64,000 nucleotides of DNA, taken from NCBI RefSeq assembly GCF_000718325.1, contig NZ_JOFV01000011.1, positions 1-64,000 on the forward strand, given 5' to 3'. The position numbers were made by a program, and so were the translations under genes. Origin of the DNA: Oerskovia turbata (GTDB lineage Bacteria > Actinomycetota > Actinomycetes > Actinomycetales > Cellulomonadaceae). The notes beneath the pieces are model-generated. The model did not search any database and was not told where the DNA came from. It worked only from the letters and a program-made list of their open reading frames with translations. Below, piece after piece: positions 1 to 6,158 of the stretch (position 1 is its first letter; each line of letters begins with the position of its first letter).

Positions 1-172
1 TCCGCGGATGATCCGGAGCCACCCCGTACCGCACCAAACCAAACGGCGCAGGAAGACGCTCGAACAAGTCGATACCCACCTCGACACCCGACTTCGACAA
101 GATGTCCGCCGCATAGATCCCCGCCGGACCAGCACCAACAATGGCTACACGCAAAGGACGAGAGCTGCTCAC
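1..172 (-). CDS. fprA: Ferredoxin/adrenodoxin-type NADP+ reductase, N-terminal part (cut by window edge)
   Basis: Only the first 57 codons are present; the gene runs off the left edge. The start is GTG at 172. The N-terminus carries the FAD-binding motif GAGPAG (residues 13-18) followed by [14 protein letters not shown], typical of FprA / adrenodoxin reductase-like flavoproteins that pass electrons between NADPH and ferredoxin in the cytoplasm. Codon use differs from all neighbours: about 21 of 57 codons end in A or T (many GGT, CGT, GTT), whereas nearby genes end almost always in G or C. Family assignment is firm; the exact paralogue cannot be told from this fragment. Confidence 0.85.
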   Translation of the reverse strand, partial: MSSSRPLRVAIVGAGPAGIYAADILSKSGVEVGIDLFERLPAPFGLVRYGVAPDHPR

Positions 173-283
173 AAGAAAGAACGCCTTCCGGTCGAGGAGG
201 GGAGGTCGGCCCGCCGGAGGTGGGCGGACCGGTCACGCGGGCTGTCCGGGTGAGTCCGCGGCCGCCTACGGGAGAACCACTCG

Positions 284-309
284 ATTGTACGACTGAGGTG
301 AACCTTCAC
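284..309 (-). promoter_or_regulatory. Candidate promoter and operator of the reductase gene
   Basis: On the minus strand a TACAAT hexamer (289-284) matches a -10 box about 112 bp before the reductase start. Just upstream lies an inverted repeat GTGAA-CC-TTCAC (298-309) where a regulator could sit. No good -35 hexamer is visible. The rest of 173-416 shows no gene. Confidence 0.3.
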
Positions 310-416
310 ACTGACAGCCGATCTCGCCTGATGGAATGGCGTCTCATGATCCGGCTGAATGTTACGGGGCGGTGGGGCGGGTGGCGGCGGTCAGGGGCAG
401 CCTCCGCTCGTGAGCC

Positions 417-802
417 TCACCTCTCGAAGAGGCGCAGGAAGCGGTTGTCGACGCGAGGCCGCCAGCCGAGAGACCGGAGCGTCGAGAAGACCGGGACCTT
501 GATGGTCGACGGGCTCGCCGACACGGCGGCGAGGTGCGCGACCTCCCGCTGATCTCCGTGAACCGGTAGACCGCGCGTCGGGCGTCGAGCCGCACCACGA
601 GCCGGTACGACCTGGCCGTCCGCCCCGCCCCGAGCAACGAGCGCCACCGGGCCTTCCAGCCCGTCCAGGTCAACGTGACCTGGACTCCGTGCTTCCACTC
701 CTCGACGGAAGCCGCGTACGGCACGTCGGCGGACCCGAGATCCAGCAGGGCCGCGACCACGTCGTCGAGCGGTGCGGCGTCCGCCGCCACCGCTCCGTTC
801 AC
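417..802 (-). pseudogene. Frameshifted small protein of the ESX accessory operon
   Basis: The gene starts at GTG 802, overlapping the stop of the LpqN-like gene (GTGA), and stays open through RLVVRLDARRAVYRFTEIS. The conserved-looking C-terminus (STIKVPVFSTLRSLGW to RFLRLFER) is in another frame and stops at 417. The two halves join if one base is restored near 551-556, where AGCGGGAG could derive from AGCCGGGAG. The span is 386 nt, one short of 129 codons, which fits a single-base deletion. No known domain was recognised. It may be a real pseudogene or a sequencing error. Confidence 0.6.
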
Positions 803-1281
803 AGCGTGACGCTCAGGCTGTCCTGGATCGCACGGATCTCCGGCAGCGTGCTCGGCATCTGTGCCCCCGTGCACGACCCCGTCACCTGGACCAGGTCCTT
901 GACCGGCCCGCGGTCGACGAGCACGATCCGCACCGCCTGGACGAGTGCCCCGAGGGTAGGCTCGGCGAAGATCCCCTCGATCCGGAACCCGGCGTTCCCC
1001 TGGACCTCGATCTCCGACCGTCCGAGCTCCCTGTACTGCGGAAGCGCGGTCAACCGCGCGACGACCTCGCCGATCGCCTGCTCGAGCGTGTGCTCGGCCC
1101 GCACACGGTTGAGGACCGCGATGACGTTCGGCCGGAACCCGCCGTCGGTGGCGTCCTTCGCGAGCGCGAGCGGCAGGCCCACCTCGGGGAGCGGCTGCCA
1201 GCCGTCCGGCTGGTCGAGGCTCACCCCTGGGTAGGCGGGGAACTGCTCGCTCGGGAACTGCAGGGTCGACGGCACGGTCAC
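799..1281 (-). CDS. LpqN-like (Mog1/PsbP-fold) protein
   Basis: 160 aa. The start is GTG 1281, with GAAGAGG just upstream; the longer upstream frame is arginine-rich noise. The body (YPGVSLDQPDGWQPLPEVG ... FRPNVIAVLNRV ... GNAGFRIEG ... IQDSLSV) has the pattern of the LpqN/LpqT family, which in mycobacteria are secreted lipoproteins linked to cell-envelope lipid pathways. There is no signal peptide or lipobox, so this copy is probably cytoplasmic. It sits in the operon below the putative WXG effector and EspG-like genes and overlaps the frameshifted gene after it, so a role with the effector is possible but unproven. Confidence 0.6.
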   Translation of the reverse strand: MTVPSTLQFPSEQFPAYPGVSLDQPDGWQPLPEVGLPLALAKDATDGGFRPNVIAVLNRVRAEHTLEQAIGEVVARLTALPQYRELGRSEIEVQGNAGFRIEGIFAEPTLGALVQAVRIVLVDRGPVKDLVQVTGSCTGAQMPSTLPEIRAIQDSLSVTL

Positions 1282-1354
1282 TCCTCTTCGGGGTCCACAG
1301 GGCCCGGACAGTCTAGGCGGCGACGCGCCCTGGCAGTCCGGGCCCTGCGGAACG

Positions 1355-2113
1355 TCAGGACGCCGCGACCTCGCCGACGTCCTGCAGCAGGCCGACGAGG
1401 GCACGCCACACGTCGCCGGGGCTCCGCCGTTCGAGAACCACGGGCGTCGCGGGATCCGGGACGTCGAGCCCGAACGGCTCGGCGGGCGCGACACGCTCCC
1501 AGAGGCCGTGCTCCCCCGCGTCGACGACCGCGAGCGCGCGGACCGTGGACCGGCCGGGCCCGTGGACCGTCACGCGCCAGGTGAGCCTCGCGGCGTCGAG
1601 AACCGCAGCGGCCCCTGTCTCGCCGGGTGACGCCGAGTCGTCGGGCGCCCCCGTGTCGTCGGACGTCGACAGCGCGCCGACCGTCGTGGCGAGGACGTCG
1701 GGCAGCGATCCGTCCCCGGTGGCGCCGTCCCGCCCGAGCCCGACCGTCGTGGCGATCCACGGCACGACCATGCCGACGTCGACCGGAAGATACTCTGCCT
1801 GCGCCGTCCCGGGCCAGCCCGAGCGCGCCCAGCAGACGGCCTGGCCACCGACCGAGGCGAAGGCGAGGCCGTGATAGACGATCCCGTCGTCGCTGCTCGT
1901 CTCGACGTCGACGAGGAGCGAGCTCCCTGCCAGAGCCTGGGCGAGCTCCGCTGCCGCAGGGTCGACCGCGTCGTCAGCGCCAAGCACGCCCGCCTCACGC
2001 AGCGCCTCGACGGCGACCTCCAGTCCCTCCTCCACCACGCCTTCCTGGGCCAGCTGGCCCAGGACCGCGAGGTGGTCGGGGAAGAGCAGGAAGCGTCGGC
2101 GGCGACGGTCCAT
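1355..2113 (-). CDS. EspG-like ESX accessory protein (putative chaperone)
   Basis: 252 aa from ATG 2113, which lies 20 nt after the effector stop with GAGGGG upstream. The N-terminal half (FLLFPDHLAVLGQLAQEG, then an ALREAGVLG / LAQALAGSSLLVDVE helix-strand pattern) resembles EspG proteins in length and layout. EspG chaperones bind ESX substrates in the cytosol before secretion in mycobacteria. The resemblance is weak and was judged by eye. There are no membrane segments or Cys-rich motifs. Position directly after a WXG-headed substrate and its EspC-like partner supports a chaperone or an immunity role. Residues 165-195 are acidic and Ser-rich, probably a linker. Confidence 0.5.
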   Translation of the reverse strand: MDRRRRRFLLFPDHLAVLGQLAQEGVVEEGLEVAVEALREAGVLGADDAVDPAAAELAQALAGSSLLVDVETSSDDGIVYHGLAFASVGGQAVCWARSGWPGTAQAEYLPVDVGMVVPWIATTVGLGRDGATGDGSLPDVLATTVGALSTSDDTGAPDDSASPGETGAAAVLDAARLTWRVTVHGPGRSTVRALAVVDAGEHGLWERVAPAEPFGLDVPDPATPVVLERRSPGDVWRALVGLLQDVGEVAAS

Positions 2114-2133
2114 CGCCGCGGGCAGCCCCTCGG

Positions 2134-3567
2134 TCAGTCGAACGGGTTGAGCCACGAGCCGAACTCCTTTGCCTTCTCGACGCCGGCGTCCACCGCGTCG
2201 CCCACGACCTCGGTCGTGGCGTTCCATCCGTCTGCGACCATCTCCGCGCCGTTCGCGGCGAGGTCCTCGATCTCGTCCCAGTGCGCGATGATCTCGGTCG
2301 TGCCGTAGATCGCTCCCGTGATGACGGCAGCACCGATCGTCACGGGGTTGGGGGCGATCATCGCAGCCGTGAGGCTCACGTTGAATCCGAGCTCCGCGAC
2401 ATCCGCGACGTAGTCGATGCCGTTCTCCTGGAACGCCTCGATCGGGTTGCCCTGCGAGGCCACGTTCACGAGGCTCATGCCCGTCGCGCCGACCGCGCCG
2501 ACCACGCCCAGCCCTCGCACGACACCGGTGGCCTTCGCGCCCGCGCTCAGACCGGCGCGCAAAGCGCCGGTGTCGGCGGCGGCCGCCGCAGTGCGACCGG
2601 CGGCCCAGGGGGTGATCCCGTTCATCGAGCCGGTCACGCCTGACGTGCCGAACGCGATCTGACCGAACCGGTTGAGCCCGTTGAACGTGTTGGTGGCGAG
2701 CGCAGGTCCGAGACCCATCCTCATCCCGAGCGCGTTCAGGGGCCGGCTGAGCGCCCCCACCCACATGCTCGACAACGAGTTCTGGGGCAACGGCGGTCTC
2801 TGCGCCAGCGGCCCCTGGAAGGTCCAGAACTGCCACAGCTTGACGCTGTTCTTGCCGACGTAGATGCCGCCGGCGACGAGCCCCCCGACGGTCGTCGTCG
2901 CCCAGACGGCCGAGCTCAGCGTCCCTTCGTGACCGCTCAGCCCCGGCAGACGCCCGAGGCCGTCCGCGACGATCCCGTTGACGTAGTCCTCGAACGACTC
3001 ACGGTGCCCGCGCACGAGCACGGACCGCGTGTCCTCGAGCGTGCGGCGGCACGTCAGCGCCGCGGTCGCCAGCGTCTCGCGCGCTCGGTCCGCTGCCGCG
3101 ACCTGCGCCTGGAAGGCGGCGTGGGCCTCCCAGATGGCCGCCTGGCGCTGCTGCCCGGTGTAGAACGCCATGTCGGGGCTTGTGGCCGCGTCGATCGTCC
3201 GCAACGACGACTGGCACGACGTCGCCGCGTCGTCGGCGAAGCCCTGCGCCGAGACGACGGTCGCCCTCGCTGTCTCCAGGGCGTCCGCATAGGTCCGCAG
3301 CGCCGCCGCGCCCGTGCTCATCGCACTCTGCGCGCTCTCGACGAGCAGCGCCACTCCTTCCACCGCGACGGGCGCGGCGTCACCCGCGACCCCGGCCCAG
3401 TCGCTGCCGAGCGCACCGGCCCGAGCCCGCATGGCCCGCACCGACTCGCCGAGACCGTCGTGCACGGTGTCAAGACCTCGCGCGGCGGACCGCAGCGCCT
3501 CAGGGTCGCCCTCGACAGGCTCGAGGTGAGGCGCCGACGGCGCGGGGGCGTCCACGAAGAACGTCAC
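2134..3567 (-). CDS. WXG-headed putative type VII-secreted effector
   Basis: 477 aa from GTG 3567, overlapping the stop of the EspC-like gene (GTGA), with GAGGGAC upstream. Residues 20-125 form two helices around a W57-A58-G59 turn, as in WXG/LXG substrates. Residues 130-210 are a second helical, Gln/Ala-rich region. After that come hydrophobic or Gly-rich stretches (about 219-237 and 395-440) that could enter membranes. The C-terminus ends in an acidic helix and WLNPFD. No known toxin motif was found. The architecture, N-terminal export module plus long C-terminal body, is that of T7SS effectors. No exact YxxxD/E signal follows the hairpin; the EspC-like partner has one. Confidence 0.65.
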   Translation of the reverse strand: MTFFVDAPAPSAPHLEPVEGDPEALRSAARGLDTVHDGLGESVRAMRARAGALGSDWAGVAGDAAPVAVEGVALLVESAQSAMSTGAAALRTYADALETARATVVSAQGFADDAATSCQSSLRTIDAATSPDMAFYTGQQRQAAIWEAHAAFQAQVAAADRARETLATAALTCRRTLEDTRSVLVRGHRESFEDYVNGIVADGLGRLPGLSGHEGTLSSAVWATTTVGGLVAGGIYVGKNSVKLWQFWTFQGPLAQRPPLPQNSLSSMWVGALSRPLNALGMRMGLGPALATNTFNGLNRFGQIAFGTSGVTGSMNGITPWAAGRTAAAAADTGALRAGLSAGAKATGVVRGLGVVGAVGATGMSLVNVASQGNPIEAFQENGIDYVADVAELGFNVSLTAAMIAPNPVTIGAAVITGAIYGTTEIIAHWDEIEDLAANGAEMVADGWNATTEVVGDAVDAGVEKAKEFGSWLNPFD

Positions 3568-3860
3568 AGGAGGTCCCTCGCCCCGCTCGCGAGCACCCGG
3601 TCCTCCTCGGCGTACGCGGCGGCCGCGTCGCCGAACTGCGTCGCAAGCTCCCCCAACGCGATCGCGAGGGCACCTAGCCCTGCTCCCCAGTAGTCGCCGA
3701 AGTCGGTCGCGCCGGTGACGACGTGCGCGTGCCCGCCGGCGGCGGCTGCGGCGCCTGAGTGCTGTGCGGTGTCGTCCGCCCGGTCTGCGAGCGTGACGGC
3801 GATGGTGCCCAGCGAGGCCGCGGCCGCGTCGATGGCCTCGGTGTCGACGCGAAGCGTCAT
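3564..3860 (-). CDS. EspC-like small ESX protein with YxxxD secretion signal
   Basis: 98 aa from ATG 3860, preceded by GAGAGGAC. It begins MTLRVDTEAIDAAAASLG, has a central turn with Trp58-Gly59, and ends with a helix carrying Y83-A-E-E-D87, which fits the general type VII signal YxxxD/E. Size and pattern match the EspC family (T7SS_ESX_EspC), small helical-hairpin proteins secreted with ESX substrates. It is the first gene of the effector operon and overlaps the effector gene, so the two probably form a secreted heterodimer in which this partner supplies the signal. A TGGGGA-N4-TCCCCA palindrome lies 83 bp upstream. Confidence 0.7.
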   Translation of the reverse strand: MTLRVDTEAIDAAAASLGTIAVTLADRADDTAQHSGAAAAAGGHAHVVTGATDFGDYWGAGLGALAIALGELATQFGDAAAAYAEEDRVLASGARDLL

Positions 3861-3933
3861 CGGTCGTGTCCTCTCGTCCGCACGGCTTCCCACCGTGCGA
3901 CGCCATGGTGCCAGACGTCGGGCCGTCCCGACC

Positions 3934-3951
3934 ATGGGGACCTCTCCCCAT
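3934..3951. promoter_or_regulatory. Palindromic operator candidate, site 1 (EspC operon / divergent gene)
   Basis: ATGGGGA-CCTC-TCCCCAT is a perfect 7-4-7 inverted repeat in the 230-bp divergent spacer. Its centre is 83 bp from the EspC-like start and about 148 bp from the divergent gene at 4091. The same TGGGGA-N4-TCCCCA core recurs at 6135-6150 and 28464-28479, each time upstream of an ESX-related unit. Confidence 0.65.
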
Positions 3952-4078
3952 GCCCAGAGGATGCTCGGGAGATGGCGATCCGTGCTGCGGGGTGCCCTCT
4001 GAGCTTGGCGCGCGAGCAGGACGTGCTCGGACTCGTCCCGAGCAGGAGCGGGGGGAATCCCGACAGGACCAGAGCCGG

Positions 4079-4084
4079 TAGCCT
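4079..4084 (+). promoter_or_regulatory. -10 hexamer TAGCCT, leaderless type
   Basis: TAGCCT ends six bases before GTG 4091. This spacing would place the transcription start at or next to the start codon. No Shine-Dalgarno sequence is visible. Confidence 0.5.
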
Positions 4085-4090
4085 GTGCTC

Positions 4091-5038
4091 GTGCCAGACA
4101 AGGACGACACGGGCGAGCCGGCTCCTCGAGCGCCTGACGGCCCCAGCGACGCTTCCGACCGGGCCGACACAGCACCACGGCCCCGCGGTTGGCGTCCGCC
4201 GCGCCTCGACTCGCTCGTGCCCGGGAACGTCGCCGACCGAGGACGAGCAGCTCTCGCCGGCGTCGAGGCAGCCCGCACCAACATCGACGCGGTCGGCGCC
4301 ACCCTCCGCGATGCCGGACGCCGGCTCCGCGCACCCGGCGCACTGCTCGGCCCCCCCAGACCCGCAACCGGCGTCCCCACCGCCCCCGCACACCCCCAGC
4401 ACCGCGAGCAGGCCGAGGTCGCCGCCCTGCTCCCCCGCGCCCTCGAGCTCCCCGTCCCGCAGGCGAACGGACTCGTCGAACCCCTCGGCTGGACCGGAGA
4501 GATCTACCTCGTCGGCGAAGGCGCACCGAGCGCTCTCATCCGCCGCCTGCCCCGGAAACAGGCCTCAAGGGGAGTGCGCGCTCTGACTCTGGCCGCAGAC
4601 CTCGCCGTCGAGACCATCGCGAACTCGTACTCGACGGACGATCAGCTGCGCACCGTCGAGCTGCTCGACCTCGAAGGACAGGTGCTCCTTCGCAGCACGC
4701 CGGGAACGCGGCGACGTGGCGACGGCTGGACCGTGCGCGACGTGGCCCTCACCGACGGGACTCCCGTCGCGGAGATCGCCTTCAGCCATCGCAAGGCACG
4801 GACCCGCGAGGTCGTGCCTGCTGGCGACGTCCGCGCGACCAGGGTCTCGACCGACCCGCTGGACCTCTACCCCCACGAGCGGCGGGCCGCACGCGTGTGG
4901 CGGGAGGACGTCGAGCTTGCCTCGATAACGACCCAGAACGGGGTCGCTTCCCTCACGGTCGGCCCCCTGGACGACGACCAGACCGCCCTTCTCGTGTGGG
5001 CAGCGATCCTCTCGTGGTGGGGCGGCGCTGGCTCCTGA
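4091..5038 (+). CDS. Unrecognised protein between the two ESX units
   Basis: 315 aa from GTG 4091 (GTG 4085 is an alternative; 4091 fits the leaderless -10 better). Residues 1-115 are Pro/Arg/Ala-rich and look disordered. Residues 120-315 look folded, with alternating strands (LVEPLGWTGEIYLVGEG, TVELLDLEGQVLLRSTPG, WTVRDVALTDGTPVAEIAF) and a hydrophobic C-terminal helix (TALLVWAAILSWWGG). The repeated strand pattern hints at a beta-barrel or lipid-binding fold, but no family was recognised. It is the only plus-strand gene in the ESX region and is divergent from the EspC operon, sharing its palindrome-containing spacer. Confidence 0.6.
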   Translation: MPDKDDTGEPAPRAPDGPSDASDRADTAPRPRGWRPPRLDSLVPGNVADRGRAALAGVEAARTNIDAVGATLRDAGRRLRAPGALLGPPRPATGVPTAPAHPQHREQAEVAALLPRALELPVPQANGLVEPLGWTGEIYLVGEGAPSALIRRLPRKQASRGVRALTLAADLAVETIANSYSTDDQLRTVELLDLEGQVLLRSTPGTRRRGDGWTVRDVALTDGTPVAEIAFSHRKARTREVVPAGDVRATRVSTDPLDLYPHERRAARVWREDVELASITTQNGVASLTVGPLDDDQTALLVWAAILSWWGGAGS

Positions 5039-5152
5039 TCCTGCGCCCGTCGCCTGGCTCCGGGACATGCCACGACGAGTCACCCGCGTCCCCGGTCGGC
5101 AGGTCGACGACCCGACAGCCCGACGACGACACGATCCTCACCTGACCCTCGG

Positions 5153-5197
5153 TCCTCTCCTGGTAGGGCGGAGGCCTCCTCCGGGCCACCAGGGGAG
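5153..5197. terminator. Imperfect hairpin between convergent genes
   Basis: TCTCCTGGTAGGGCGGAGG pairs with CCTCCGGGCCACCAGGGGA, with a few mismatches. It lies between the convergent ends at 5038 and 5213, so it could terminate from both sides. There is no T-tract. Confidence 0.4.
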
Positions 5198-5212
5198 CAG
5201 GCCCTCGGTCGG

Positions 5213-5758
5213 TCAGGCCTGTACGCCCGCTGCCCCGACGAGGCAGACCTGCAAGGCAGCGACGACCTGCTGCGGCTTGCTGCACTGCACCCGCACCCAG
5301 CTCCCGTCCGTCAGACGGAGCAGCAGGATCCCGGCGCCCAGGGTAGGCGCGTAGGCCCCACCGACGAGCTTGCCCCCGACGACCGTCGTACCGTCCGGCA
5401 GGCGTTCGCCCTCGTGGAGCGGACCGTGCGCCGCGACGTGCGCGACCACGCCCGGGTCGATCGTGGTGGCGGGGAAGTGGTCCCTGCCGGCCCGCAGCCC
5501 CGTGTGGTCGACGACGATCTTCTGGTACCGCCGGGTGGAGTACACCGTCAACAGCACGAAGAATCCGACGATCACGCCGATCATGGGCCACACGAGCGCG
5601 TCCCACCAGCCACGGATCGCAGCGTCCACGAGGAACGCGACGGCCGTCGGCACCGCGACCCACTTCGCCGCCCGGCCGTACCCGCCGCCCGACTCCCGGT
5701 ACGGCAGGACGGCCGCCCCGACGTCGGGGCGGCCGTCCGAGGGTCCAGCAGTCGTCAC
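5213..5758 (-). CDS. Two-helix membrane protein encoded with the WXG100 gene
   Basis: 181 aa. GTG 5758 overlaps the WXG100 stop (GTGA), so translation is probably coupled. The first 30 residues are polar, then two membrane helices (about 32-50 and 55-76) are followed by a basic turn (STRRYQKIVVDHTGL) and a beta-rich cytoplasmic part (KLVGGAYAPTLGAGILLLRL, WVRVQCSKPQQVVAAL). The layout resembles small PH-like membrane proteins, but no family can be named safely. Tight coupling to the WXG100 gene suggests a part in its export or anchoring. It could be a structural piece standing in for missing ESX membrane subunits; this is inference. Confidence 0.65.
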   Translation of the reverse strand: MTTAGPSDGRPDVGAAVLPYRESGGGYGRAAKWVAVPTAVAFLVDAAIRGWWDALVWPMIGVIVGFFVLLTVYSTRRYQKIVVDHTGLRAGRDHFPATTIDPGVVAHVAAHGPLHEGERLPDGTTVVGGKLVGGAYAPTLGAGILLLRLTDGSWVRVQCSKPQQVVAALQVCLVGAAGVQA

Positions 5759-6051
5759 CGGGCGATCGCGGAGCCGAGACGCGCGTCGAGCTCCTCCATC
5801 GAGTCCGCGGCGCGCGCGAGGAACGTGTGCATCTCGACGAGTCCCTCGACCGCGTTCTTCGCGCCGAGGTTGAACTGGTCGTAGGAGGCCATGAACTGCG
5901 TCGAGGCCTGGTCCGTCACGAAGCCGGACGACACGAGCGCCGTGACCTGCTTCATCAGATCCGCGAGGATCTCGTCGAGGTGCCCCTTGCCGATCTCCAG
6001 ACGGCCCGCTGCGTCCCGCATCTCGCTGTAGGTGACGTTGACGTTCGCCAT
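5755..6051 (-). CDS. WXG100-family ESX substrate (SGFVTD variant)
   Basis: 98 aa, ATG 6051. It begins MANVNVTYSEMRDAAGRLEIG and has a helix-turn-helix pattern with SGFVTD (residues 42-47) where the classic WxG turn would be; this turn is common in actinobacterial WXG100 proteins. Such proteins dimerise and are exported by type VII systems. At the C-terminus, where YxxxD is expected, the sequence is M85-E-E-L-D89, so the Tyr is replaced. It is the first gene of a two-gene unit just downstream of the EssC-type ATPase gene, with its own palindromic site 92 bp upstream. Confidence 0.85.
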   Translation of the reverse strand: MANVNVTYSEMRDAAGRLEIGKGHLDEILADLMKQVTALVSSGFVTDQASTQFMASYDQFNLGAKNAVEGLVEMHTFLARAADSMEELDARLGSAIAR

Positions 6052-6133
6052 GTCGATTCCCGCTCTCTTGATCCATCATCGGCCTCGCGGCCCGTTGTCG
6101 TCGCAACCGTACCGAAGGTGCGGTCGCCTGGGT

Positions 6134-6150
6134 ATGGGGAGAACTCCCCA
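6134..6150. promoter_or_regulatory. Palindromic operator candidate, site 2 (WXG100 operon)
   Basis: TGGGGA-GAAC-TCCCCA at 6135-6150 is a perfect 6-4-6 inverted repeat, preceded by A as at site 1. It lies in the 107-bp gap between the ATPase stop and the WXG100 start, centred 92 bp before ATG 6051. It shares the GAAC spacer with site 3. Confidence 0.65.
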
Positions 6151-6158
6151 CGCGTGCG

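Noticed and set aside
417..802. Programmed -1 frameshift instead of a lesion
   Set aside because: No slippery heptamer of the X XXY YYZ type and no clear downstream stem at the junction near 551-556.
2134..3567. A named toxin domain (nuclease, ADP-ribosyltransferase, NADase) in the WXG effector
   Set aside because: No matching catalytic motif could be seen in residues 200-477; the region is mostly hydrophobic, Gly-rich and helical.
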